The translations under genes and the position numbers were made by a program. This document shows positions 34,676-45,964 of a stretch of DNA of 64,000 bases, piece by piece. The notes under the pieces are model-generated. The model searched no databases, was not told the origin of the DNA, and was given only the letters and a program-made list of their open reading frames with translations. Position 1 is the stretch's first letter; each line of letters begins with the position of its first letter. Source of the stretch: Sanderia malayensis (lineage: Eukaryota; Cnidaria; Scyphozoa; Semaeostomeae; Pelagiidae); contig RQOL01000828.1 of NCBI GenBank assembly GCA_013076295.1, forward strand, positions 1,426,001-1,490,000, read 5' to 3'.

Positions 34676-34848
34676 GGTCGAACGTGGTTGCATGTAACAT
34701 CGTATGAATAAAACGGTTTGCCTGCAGTATGGTGAAGTAATCGCTTCAGTGTGGTCCACAGAATGGACTCCTGAAAACTAGGATCATCGAAGGAGATGAT
34801 CCACTTTACATTGTCTGCTGAGCTCTCAAAATCAACATCTTCAAGCTA
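34676..34848 (-). pseudogene. captured fragment of the 2OG-oxygenase gene (left arm)
   Basis: About 170 bp closely matching the coding region of the gene at 56657-58180 (part around 57525-57695), in minus orientation. It is the shorter of two captured fragments; the missing part was deleted from this arm. Confidence 0.75.
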
Positions 34849-35242
34849 TTCGCCTATCAGCTGTTTTTCGTCGTGAAAAAAAATTCGTTCTCGTCTTCAA
34901 TCACTACAGTCACAAAAAAGTCTTTTGCGTATCTGTGGTTGACCCATGCTTTGTCGATACATTGTCGATACTTCGGTAAAATTTCGTCCAGTGTAAACGG
35001 GTTGAATCTAGATTAGCTTAGCAAGACCCATCTCCAGAGGTGGGTTGAGCCCGGGTTGAGCCCAGATTCAATTTTTCATTTTGTAGTGTAAACGCAAAAG
35101 TGGGTTGAACCCGGTTTAGTTTTATTCTGCGCATGCGGATTGGTGTAGAAATTCGAGAAGCGCGCCATTGTCAAATAGAAAGAAGAATAAACATTGAGAT
35201 AAAAAAGATTGACAGCCAAAAAGTTTTATAGTTGAGAAAAAT

Positions 35243-35350
35243 ATGGAAGCAGCCAACCGTGGATCATTTTGGTCAGATGATGAAATGCTTCTTTTGATGA
35301 GCATTTGGGCTGATAAAAACATTAGCAGCAGCTTGACAGTTGGAGCTTGA
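35243..35350 (+). pseudogene. truncated Myb/SANT-like ORF of a Harbinger-type element (centre of palindrome)
   Basis: 35 codons beginning MEAANRGSFWSDDEMLLLMS and ending in TGA. The W-SDDE-LLL start is that of the Myb-like DNA-binding protein encoded by PIF/Harbinger elements. It is truncated after the first helix. The right terminus of the element is at 35752; the left end merges into the palindrome arm. Confidence 0.6.
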
Positions 35351-35908
35351 CAGCTGCAGAAGTCCATTTCGAAAAATTCTAACGCAATATTTTGAAGGCC
35401 TGCATTGTTTTCCTTGACTTCAGCTTCATGTAAGTTGCAATGCGATGGTTTGCCAATAGTCTCTGTTTCTGTATTCACATTTTTCTTGCTATGCACCTTA
35501 AATTTACGAAACAATGCATAGCTATTGCCATAACATACAGAATCAAAACTCTCCTGAAAAGCTCAAGCTCAAGAAACTCATGGTTGCCCACCATTTTGAC
35601 TTCGAATGACTTCTATCAACTGCGCATGCCCAACCAGAAGCAACCTGGATTGGATTCAACCCACTTTGTCGCTTACACTTGTGAAGACCCTCTGCAACGT
35701 AAACGAGACTGAGTTGAACCCGGGTTCATTTTTGTAATGTAAACGGGGCTTATCACATAACCGCGGAAACAAACAGGATAATAAGATAGCAAGTTGAACC
35801 TACTATGATAGCGCTTTCTGCCTTCTCGTAAACCCGGACAAGTCAAATGGGGGAGGGGAGCTACAGCTTTTTGCCTGATTCAACAGTAAAGAATATTGTG
35901 TGCCTACT

Positions 35909-36136
35909 TTATACCACTCTACAAATATGATTTTGTTCCAACATATTGTGAACACTTAGAGAATTTCTCCGACGGATATTCTTGTGTGCAAGTGGGGAAC
36001 TGACACCCCGAGCCCTGCTCCCTGTCTCCTTCCTACCCCTATATTGATAGCAAACCTCATAATGAGGACGGATCAAGCCAAACACAAAATGACTCAATAA
36101 TTCATCCAGTAGTAACACGCTTCTTTCTAATGCCAT
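35909..36136 (-). other. transposon-linked ORF of unknown function, copy 2
   Basis: 75-aa relative of the frame at 30654-30887, in the palindrome centre next to the Harbinger-like end at 35752. Confidence 0.35.
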
Positions 36137-36875
36137 GCTCTTAATAAAAAGCTCAAAGAAAATCGTAAATTTTGAATATTGTTATCATCTTAAATATTAT
36201 AACTGAGAATTATTATGCGCATTTATATCAAGTGTGTCCGCATTTGCCATTTGATACATGGATAAACTATTTTTTAATTGGCCATTACACCTTAATCTTT
36301 TAAACTTTACATATACTAAATTTCAATCTTGCTTTCGTTGCATTTTTGGCTCTGTAAACTTCTTCTTATCCACAAGTCATAGCAAAATGTAAGTATCAAT
36401 ATCTTTCTTGCGTCTATGCTATTTTGGGGCAGCAAATGTGCAATTTAAATAAAGAAAAAGGAACTTATTCTTTTACAAATTGGTCAAAAGAGATAAGAAG
36501 CTTTAAGAGCTGGGCCTTAAAGCTTCTTATTTTACGTTTTTGATAAAAAGCATTGTATTAAGTGTTTTCACAGAATGACAACTGTGTACATTGAATCTGA
36601 GCTCAATCCGGGCTCAACCCACCTCTGGAGATGGGTCTTGCTAATCCAGATTTAGCCCGGGTTCAACCCATTTTGGTTGCGTTTACACTGGACGAAAGTT
36701 TACCGAAGTATTGACAATGTATCGACAAAGCATGGGTCAAGCACAGATACGCACTTTCCACTCTCCGTAAATCAAGTGCTTGTAGACGAGAGCGAGTTTT
36801 TTTGACGACGAAGAACAGCTGATAGGCGAATAGCCTGAGACAGCTGAACTAGGATATTATTATTATTATATTATT

Positions 36876-37265
36876 TTGGACAACCTCTTCAAGTGCCATC
36901 CATGCTTCTGAGTTCGTTTCTTAATGAGAAAACAACATTTGATACTAGTGACTACAACGAGATTGTGGATCCAGAGAAGTATTTGAAAAGAAGATTTCAC
37001 AGCAGTGATGGAAGGAAGATTCACGTGTATGACAATACAGTTCCATCTCACATTGTGGATGCTGTTGGGTATTTTGTAACAAATCACGCTGACTATTTTG
37101 AAGATGTTGATTTTGAGAGCTCAGCAGACAACGTAAAATGGATCATCTCCTTTGATGATCCTAGTTTTCAGGAGTCCATTCTGTGGACCATACTGAAGCG
37201 ATTACTTCACCATACTGCAGGCAAACCGTTTTATTCATACGATGTGACATGCAACCACGTTCGAC
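36876..37265 (+). pseudogene. captured fragment of the 2OG-oxygenase gene (right arm)
   Basis: About 390 bp closely match 57310-57695, covering the linker and the start of the second DSBH domain of the intact gene. The match begins at GGACAACCTCTTCAAG and stops just after the CNHVR codons, before the HKD iron-binding motif, so no active enzyme is encoded. One codon has been gained and several substitutions are present. The frame stays open and continues 11 codons into unrelated sequence. Confidence 0.85.
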
Positions 37266-37542
37266 CAAAGCTGCTTTACCAACTCCTGATATTCAATTGA
37301 ATTCTCCTGGCTCTCTTCTTCATTCCTTTACTTTGCGCATGCTCACAATTTCGTACAATTAAAAACACCAGACAAGTCTCAAAGACTCAGACTCGACAAA
37401 AATTCATCGCTTGAATCCAAGTCGCATTTATGTTAGATCATCTAATAGAGAATCATTAACTTAAGATAAATTTGAATCAAACTTAGCAGTTGGATTCAGA
37501 CGATAGATTTATCATAGATTTATCATAGATTTAATCAAATAA

Positions 37543-39399
37543 TGGTGCTGTAGGGGGACCAGTTGTGAAGTAACCTGCAACAAAGACAACGTTTGTGAAT
37601 TTTCAAGCATTCAATTCGATAGCGAACAATAACAGGAATCTCTGCTGGGTAGACTCTACATATTTCCCTGTATATGAAGTAAATACTTTTATTATTCTCT
37701 CAGTAGCGCAGAACTGATTTATTATAAGATTTAATCTCGTTTTGGTTTGCTACAGAAAGTCCTTTTTTACACACTTACTTGGGGCTTTGCATTCGTACAC
37801 GATTTCCATGTACTTGGAAATGCCCGAACATGGATCGCTGAGCGAAGCACTGTTTGCGCCAGCATAACACCACGTTTTTCCATGACAATAATGCTTAGCA
37901 AACTTTGTTGCGTCAGAGATTTTTGTTACGCCGCTTGTTACGTATGTTGTTACGTTGTTGTTTACGTTTTCGTCTGAAGGTGCTTTATGGTATCTTAATA
38001 CACACCATCAGTCCGAGCAATATGGAAGCTCAATGCTTTATGTGTACCCTGCCTTATTATTACCAGGGGCGCAAATGAGCGGGCTGTTAGGGTGTGACAC
38101 CCTCTCCACCCTAAAAGTGTTGTTTACCCTTTTCCAGTTCCTGTTATATGGTAATGAGTTTGTATAACCCGCTTTCTTATGTCTTGTGAGGTATAAAATT
38201 TGTTGAATTATGAAAATTTAGGAATTGTTCTTTTTCATCGATGGGTGCCTTGTGGAAAAACTCGACCTTTTAATCGCAAACCCCCTAACCAAATGGAAAT
38301 TCAGTTCCCGAAAAACCAAAGAATGCTTCATTTTTAGGTGTCTTCTGTGACCGATAGCTATCTAGGTCAACTCTACCAGCAAACGAGCCTTCTGAAATGT
38401 CAACCAATTCTCCGACCCCTTCCCTAAAAAAGCTCTTTGTTGAAAGCTCTTTCTATTTGTTATCCTGTGTATATAAGTGAATTTGTTTTTTCTACTTTAT
38501 TGCCAATTCTTACCTGCGCATTCGTATGTTACATCCATATACTCATCTGCCCCTGGAAATGAACAAGGATTGCCATACCCGTCTCTGTAACCATATATAA
38601 TGCAGAATCGTTTTCCCTGACAATTGTTTCTTGTCATTGTTTCAGCTGTCCTACTTCTACAACTCTTATACCATCTGACACTACACTTGTTTCTCTTTCT
38701 GCCGTACACAATGTCGATGATGTTTATCGTGGACTGCGCTGGACAGCTGATAAACCGAGGAGGATCATCTTTGCATACAGCAACTGCAACGAAGCAAAAT
38801 AGGAAGTATTTAACACACACGTGCAATCTCGATGCAGCGAACATTATCTCCAATTTCAAACCAATTTCTGAAATCAGTTTGTGGAGAGTGGTCTTAGAGT
38901 GGTAGCTAGTCCGTAGTTCCTTGAACAGCTATGCTGATGGCATAACCGTTAAATCAAATTGCCCTATAAAACTAACTGATTTCATGTATTTCTGAGGTTT
39001 CTCTCATTTTTCTACAATGGAATTTCGTCTGTGATTGGATGTTTACGAATGGATCGCGTCGTTGCCTGTAGGGCGCCGTCCAGAACACTGTTCACCAAAT
39101 ATAGATCAACTAAAACTAATAAACTCGCTATTCGAACAGATTCTCGTTGCTCCTCGTTCTCTATTTGGGTGAGCTTAGTCCGTATGTCTCGAACTCCCGC
39201 TTTGTCGAACAAATTGCAATTTCCCCTCCGAGTTCGAGATAGCGGGACGCTGCGGTAGTAACAAAAACATTTTAGAAGATATGAAAATTATGAATATAAA
39301 TCTTACAAAAATCATACCATTTGTAGCTGCTTCCACCATTGAGATGCCAACCAATGCTGCTATCGCGACGGACAACACAGCGATGAGTTTCGAGTCCAT
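37543..39399 (-). pseudogene. truncated SUEL-protease gene, copy D
   Basis: Minus strand: signal peptide 39318-39399, SUEL 1 38514-38783, a truncated SUEL exon (about 37779-37914), and the start of the Pro/Thr exon (37543-37574) ending at the palindrome junction. The SUEL exon lacks its 5' half and is fused at about 37915 to the intron-2 sequence that normally follows the relic SUEL fragment. Linker 1 is lost. No protease exons. The truncated SUEL exon has no acceptor, so the gene is broken. Confidence 0.75.
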
Positions 39400-39753
39400 G
39401 ATTTCTGTTGCTCTGGTTCTTTCCGAAGTGTTCAGTAAGCGATTCTTACTGATACTGCTCTGATTCTAGTTTCGATCTCTTTAATGTGATACAGTGATAA
39501 TGGTGTTTGTCCATGAGTGTATAGTGTTAATTATTTTTTGTTTTTACAGCTTCGCAAAATGTGTATACTTTGGGCATCCCTCAGCCATCGATTACTGATT
39601 GCTTTTAATTGTACGTTTTATTTGATCTAGTTTACTCTTTTGCATCATTGGAGAGGGAAATTGCCAAAGTGCTTCTATTGTACTTTACACAGGGTACTTT
39701 AAAATACTGTGAATTTGAGAACGAGGCTTCTTTGAGCTTTGTGGCATGCATCT

Positions 39754-40550
39754 AAGCTCCTTTTACACTACGAAAACGAATCAAGGTTCAATCCGGGCTC
39801 ACCCCACTTCGGTAAAATTTCACCCAGTGTAAACGCAACCAAAGTGGGTTGAACCCGGGTCGAACCTGGATTAGCAAGACCCACCTCGAGAGGTGGGTTG
39901 AACCCGGATTGAGCCCAGATTCAATTTTTCATTTTGTAGTGTAAACGCGCAAAAGTGGGTTGAACCCGGTTTAGTTTTATTCTGCGCATGCGGATTGGTG
40001 TAGGTAGAATTTCGAGAAGCGCGCCATTGTCAAATAGAAAGAAGAATAAACATTGAGATAAAAAAGATTGACAGCCAAAAAGTTTTATAGTTGAGCAAAA
40101 TATGGAAGCAGCCAACCGTGGATCATTTTGGTCAGATGATGAAGTGCTGCTTTTGAAAAATTTCGAAAAATTCTCACGCAATATTTTGAAAGACCTGCAT
40201 TGTTTTCCTTGACTTCAGCTTCATGTAAGTTGCAATGCGATGGTTTGCCAATAGTCTGTCTCTCTCTCTTCACCTTTTTCTTGCTATGCACCTTAAAGTT
40301 ACGAAACAATGCATAGCTATTGCCATAACAACATGCAGAATCAAAACTCTCCTGAAAAGCTCAAGCTCAAGAAACTCATGAGTGCCCGCCATTTTGACTT
40401 CGAATTATTTCTATCAACTGCGCATGCCCAACCAGAAGCAACCTGGATTGGATTCAACCCACTTTGTCGTTTACACATGTGAAGACCCTCTGCAATGTAA
40501 ACGAGACTGGGTTGAACCCGGGTTCATTTTTGTAATGTAAACGGGGCTTA
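39754..40550. mobile_element. PIF/Harbinger-like element, longest copy in the window
   Basis: 797 bp, ends TAAGCTCCTTTTACACT and inverse of TAAGCCCCGTTTACA. It contains GGGTTGAACCC repeats and a truncated Myb/SANT-like frame on the plus strand at 40102-40212 (starts MEAANRGSFWSDDEV, 36 aa). On the other strand lies the start of the transposase-like frame seen at 31189. Two opposed genes are the normal Harbinger layout; both are disrupted here. Confidence 0.68.
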
Positions 40551-40640
40551 TCACATAACTGCGGAATCAAACAGGATAATAAGATGGCAAGTTGAACCTA
40601 ATATGATAGCGATTTCAGGCTTCGCGTAAACCCCCACAAA

Positions 40641-40916
40641 TCAAATGGGGGAGGGGAGTTGCATCTTGTGTAGGAATATTGTGTACTTCATACCAACTCT
40701 ACAAATATGATTCTGTTCGATCATGTTGTGAACATTTAGAGAATTTCTCCGACGGATATTCTTGTGTGCAAGTGGGGAACTGACACCCCGAGCCCTGCTC
40801 CCTGTCTCCTTCCTACCCCTATATTGATAGCAAACCTCATAATGAGGACGGATCAAGCCAAACACAAAATGACTCAGTAATTCATCCAGTAGTAACACGC
40901 ATCTTTCTAATGCCAT
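40641..40916 (-). other. transposon-linked ORF of unknown function, copy 3
   Basis: 91-aa relative of the frames at 30654 and 35909, with a different C-terminus from a frameshift near its end. Confidence 0.35.
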
Positions 40917-42064
40917 GTTCTTAATAAAAAGCTGGAAGAAAATCGTAAATTTTGAATATTGTTATCATTTTAAATAACTGAGAGTTAGAGAGCCCTTTTC
41001 ATTCATTTGTAATCAAAAGTCACATAAATTGAGTGCTATTCTACGCATGCGTATTTATATCAAGTGAGTCCGCATTTGTTATTTGATACACGCACTCTCC
41101 ATATCTTAAGCAGTTTGAGAGTAGAACAATGGCATTCAGTGAGAATAGGTTACTATTTGAATAGGTAAACTATTTCTTGATTGGCCATTGCACTTTAATC
41201 TTTTAAACTTTATATATACTAAATTTCAATCTTGCTTTCTTTGCATTTTTGGCTCTGCAAATAACTTGTTCTTATTCACAATTCATAGCAAAATGTAAGT
41301 ATCAATATCTTTCTTGCGTCTATGCAGTTTTGGGGCAACAAATGTGCAATTTAAATAAAGAAAAAGCAACTTATTCTTTTACAAATTTGTAAAAAGAGCT
41401 CCAGAAATAATAAGAAGCTTTAAGAGCTGGGCCTTGAGCTAAGTTCTTCATAAAAAACCTTGTATTAAGTGTTTTCACAGAACGACAACTGTGTAAATGC
41501 GAAGTAAAACATTTAGGCAGCTTCTGTAAATCAAAGATCTCAAACGTTAGCTGGTATGGCGTAAAGTAAATAACTTCAACCGGGCTTGAGATTTTAAACG
41601 ATAAAATGGTGCCCCACGCCTGCTGTGTTAAGTTTTGTAATTTTGGCGGGAAATAATGATAACAATTTCAAAATGGCGCCACATGATTTGAAAAAATAAC
41701 CACTCATATATTTTCGCAATTTAATTTGCTTCCCACTTTAGTTAGTGTTTCAAGTAAAGTCCATAATGTGATACGTTAATTAAGGAATATTTGCACAGCA
41801 ACTTTACTGATCTATTTATTCAGGCGTCCAGTTTACCCATGTCATAGTCATAGAAAACGTCCAGTTTGAGGTTTGAAGGAAGAAAGTTGATGCTTTTGTT
41901 GTTGATACTTGTGCGAATGGTGCAAAGTGTTTGTTGTATTCAGAATAGTGATTTATCAGCTGCGCGCGAAAATAATCTTTATTAAAACCGTGCACACGCC
42001 ATCGCGTCAACTGATCACCATCTTCCTCTTTTGTTTATCCTTCTAAATTCATACGACAAAGAAG

Positions 42065-45000
42065 ATGGCCTATCTTGTTGCGTTCTGGTGCCTGTCCTTT
42101 GCATTGCTTTACCATGCAAATTGTCAATGTAAGTGGATGATTTGTTGTCACTGGGTAATAATTCTGTGTTATTCATTTTCTCTGTCACTTTTCTCAGCTA
42201 CAACTTTGGTCAACATCGCGTTTGTCTTCTTTTTGGTTAACATCGCGTTTGTCTTCTTTTTGGTTGCATAAAATAAACCTTGGTCCTTTGGTCTTGAAGA
42301 TCTTGGTCTTGTAGTTTTGATCTTAAAAGCCTGCGTGAATTTAATAATAACCGAGTTGTATTTTTCGTTGTTTTTTTTAGTAAATTTACTTTTTGTTTTT
42401 GTTTCCAAATTCTAGCCGTCTGCAAAGATGTAATCACCAGCTGTGCATTGTATAAAAGTTATGGCTACTGTGCCACATATAAGACCTACATGACAGCAAA
42501 TTGTGCGAGGACCTGTGGATTTTGCAGTACTACAACACCGAAACCAGATAGTAAAACCCCACTACTAATTAATTGAAATTTTGCAAGATTTTCCACGGCG
42601 TTTTACAGGTACCATGCAAACGAGGAAAACATTTCGATTCTCTTTTAGGCGATTGCAAAGATGATAACACCAATTGTCCTTCCTGGCAACAGTATTGCGT
42701 GCAGTCAAGTCGATATTGGCCTTACATGTCCAAAAACTGTAAGAAAACATGCAAAATCTGCACAGGTACGTAAATGTTTTTTTCTAGCAGTGATGTTGGG
42801 TTCGAACCGCCCACTTGCTTCACTTGAGACGACGTTCGAGTCCAAGTAGAACATTAATCAATCAGGTACCCAAGCATAGCTTGTTCAATAACACATTTGA
42901 AGGCTCTGAATAGTCCTTTAGCATCTGTATCTTTGTATCTTTGCACAAACCTTTTAAATCTCTACTAGAGCCAACAAAACTAGTTTTAAACATTTATGTT
43001 TTCACGTTCATCCCATTTTCTTGATACTTTTTGATTTTCAATTAATCGTCTGATTTCAATTTGCAGACGGCAGCGGTGGTGGTGGTGGAGGAAACGGATC
43101 AGGTAATCACGTCTGCCTGTTGTTCAACGTGCACAAAGTTTTCAAGGGACTCCCTGAAGCAATTCATTTCTTCCCGATAATCCATAGTCTGTTTTCGCTT
43201 TCTGCCGGGGGATGTTATTTCTCAAGAACACGCCTATTGCTGTTGCAGAGTATACTGCATTTAGTATGTGCTATGTAAGACCTAAATGAAATGCCAACGA
43301 TAGAGGAATAAAGCCGGTAAATTAGCTTTGAAAGGAGCTGGGAAATTTGGTACCATTATTAAATTGTTTGTAGCACAGGGGCTGAAACTAGTTTGTAATG
43401 GGCAAGTTTAAATATTGTAAATTACTCTCTCTGTGCAGGTAAGAAGGAGTTCCAGTGCAGTTTTGAGGGAAATTTCTGCAACTGGAGTAACCAGCATATT
43501 GATGATGCAGCAGACTGGGCAGTTGGTACAGTTGCAGGTGGACCATCAAGTGGTGCAAATGGCACTTGTACGTTCTATTCCACAACACTTTTTTACATAA
43601 TAAACTCTGTTTTGTCCTTAATTCGAGCCATATCCCAAGCACTGCTTTCGGGTGCCTGAGATGCTTTCAAGTAAAAGACCTCATACAAAGTCCAATGGGC
43701 CAAGAATTGTCAGGGTGATATTTCTGCTCAAGACAATAGAAAGGAACAATACCCCATTGTTGTTTAACAATAGGCTGGACGCAAAATTTTCATGTTCTTA
43801 TATGCGGGCTTTTACTGTATCGTGTTTGATATCATGGTTGATATTTCACTGCAATAATAGCATGTTAATAATTTTCTTTTGTAGCAAGCTATGCATACGT
43901 GAACACAGGGAACAGTGGCTACAATGCACGCCTTGTGTTGCCATGGGAACTGGTTCTTCCCATCGGCACCACCAACGTTGGAACAATGTGTCTGAATTTC
44001 AGATATCAAACTGGGTAAGTTGGCGCGTGACATTTATCAGTAGAATCCCTGCTTAATTGAAGGCAACAAGAACATAATTTGTTTAGCTGGGTGTGACTTC
44101 AATTGAGAGGCCAATCAAGTGTTTACAATAATGGAGAAACATTTTTGGGACACTTGGACTAAGGACATAGGCGCTGACTTTTACTTTTTCCAGGGGGGGG
44201 GGCTCAAAATTAAAAAAAAAGTGGAAAAGTAAAAAGGTAGAAAAGTTCCCTGTCACTTTTAATAACGTACAAATGTGTAATAAAAAAAGCAAAACATTGC
44301 AATAAAACAGATATAACATCATGGTCTACAGTATCATCAGTTCAATTCTTTGATTAGTGTTTCTTCTATAAAATAAACGTGTTTTTTCAGATCGCAAACA
44401 AAATTCCCAGGGGGGCCGAGCCCCCCATAGAAACCACGTGGGGGCTTGGGGGGCTAGCCTAAGAACCTGTAAATTAGACTCACTACATTACGTCCATGTG
44501 CCTCGCTCGTTTTGCTTCTCTTTGAGGAGAAACGAACGCGAGTTGCGATTGAGGCACTGGGACGTAATGTAATGAGTCTACCTTTAAACCTTTTTGCGGT
44601 TTTTATTCAACCCCAAGCCCCTATAAAATAGTGCTGTTCTCTCATCATCATTATTTGAGGGAGGAGGGGGCGAAGGATTTGTGCCCGAGAACTTTTCCAT
44701 TGTCCATTATTGTTGGGCATTTATTTTCTTACTCTACCAACATTACAGCTGTTATAATTACGGCTAGATGGCCGTTCGTTTTGGTGCCACGTAATGTATC
44801 ATTTCTGATACAATATGATACCTAATAGGATACCAATATTATGATGCCTGTTTTCAATGCCTATATAGCTAAACCTTTAACACCCATTGACACCAAAATA
44901 TGCCTGCGTAACCAATTTGTAGACCTTATTTTATATTCATCATATCTATCCAACAGCAATGGAAATTTGAAGTTTATTGAGGACAAGTACCCTGATTTGA

Positions 45001-45271
45001 ACAATAAGATCCCATCACCCATAAACAAGGGAACATTATCTGGCAGTGGATCTTGGGTCTACGGAAAAGTTCAAGTTTACGTAGACAATGAAAGAGCGGT
45101 GGGATTTTTTATTTCATTTTAAACTTAATTCTCCACCATAGTTTTAGACACGAAGTTACTTAATCACTGAAAGTAATTGTTGTTTTGTTGCAGTTGGTTA
45201 TTGAAGGAACACCTGGATCATCGGGAAAAGTTGTCATTGATGAACTCTTCTTTGTAAAAGGCAGTTGTTAG
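42065..45271 (+). CDS. secreted ShK-ShK-MAM protein
   Basis: Eight exons: 42065-42128, 42416-42550, 42649-42765, 43067-43102, 43439-43567, 43885-44014, 44957-45098, 45194-45271; 831 nt, 276 aa. Residues 1-21 are a signal peptide (MAYLVAFWCLSFALL). Exons 2 and 3 are six-Cys ShK domains (the second ends CKKTCKIC). Exon 4 is a Gly/Ser linker. Exons 5-8 form one MAM domain (FQCSFEGNFCNWSN at its start, VIDELFFVKGSC at its end). Domain-boundary introns are phase 1; introns inside MAM are phases 1, 2 and 0. MAM domains mediate adhesion or protein contacts; ShK domains are channel-blocking in some toxins but common in secreted enzymes and matrix proteins. Extracellular role inferred. Paralogue of the gene starting at 45965. 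Confidence 0.83.
44477..44578. mobile_element. 102-bp minimal TA-flanked TIR element in intron 6 of the ShK-ShK-MAM gene
   Basis: Same termini as the elements at 18043 and 19377 (GACTCACTACATTACGTCC and inverse), with TA on both sides. Only the two ends remain, making a near-complete hairpin. Confidence 0.72.
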
Positions 45272-45964
45272 TCAGGTATAATTATTATATCATTCATTAA
45301 TACGCGGAGCAGTATATAAGGTGATGAATTATCTTTAGTATTCATGTTGTAGCTATTCTCGTTGTTTCTTCTTGTCGAGGAGATAGACCTACCTGGTCTG
45401 ACGCGACATAGGAGCACGCTAATCAACTAACTGGAATTTATGTACTAATATTACAACTGTATCTTGAATCGATGCACCAATATTCCAACTGTCTGTGCTC
45501 AAGTGCCAATTTTAAGGGTGCATTGCTACTATCATTTCAATGTGGAGATTTCGTCTGTATCGAGGTTGTCTCGACTTATTCCTACGTTCTAGTGATAACA
45601 CAAACGCCCAAGGTGCTTGCTAAATCTTTCACGTTTTTAATGGGGCGTTTATTAGAGGGGACTGGGGATGGTTTGCAGAAGCTGTTTAAATGTTTGGATT
45701 TTTATGTTTTTTCCAAAGTCTTCTAACTAGTTGGTCGTAGTATTTACTCAGCCAAGAAGCAATTTTTGATCTGACCTTGAGTGCGTGTTTAACCAGGGCT
45801 GCGCGCTGGATTCAGAAGTCCACTATGCTGCAAAGTGTTTGCCATGCGAGGATACACTGATTTATCAGCTGCGCGCGAAACTACAGTATTTATTAAAATC
45901 GTGTTCACGTCATCGCCTTACATCTGATCGCAGTTTTTCTACTGAACTCGAATGAGAAGAGAAT

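Larger units (their letters stand above)
29890..41770. repeat. large imperfect palindrome (arms about 5 kb)
   Basis: Sequence at 29890-35040 reappears inverted at 36600-41770, with insertions and deletions between the arms. Matching landmarks: 29890-30180 with 41440-41770; the ORF at 30654-30887 with 40641-40916; Harbinger-like element 31041-31396 with 39754-40550; protease exons of C with D; the 34394-34850 block with 37085-37542. The asymmetric centre (about 35050-36590) holds one further Harbinger-plus-ORF module. Both arms break the same Pro/Thr exon at the same codon (34393 and 37543), so this is an inverted duplication, not a simple insertion. Confidence 0.82.

Noticed and set aside
34394..37542. 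Simple transposon insertion into the Pro/Thr exon
   Set aside because: Both flanks carry the same half of the exon in opposite orientation, which insertion cannot produce; inverted duplication is required.
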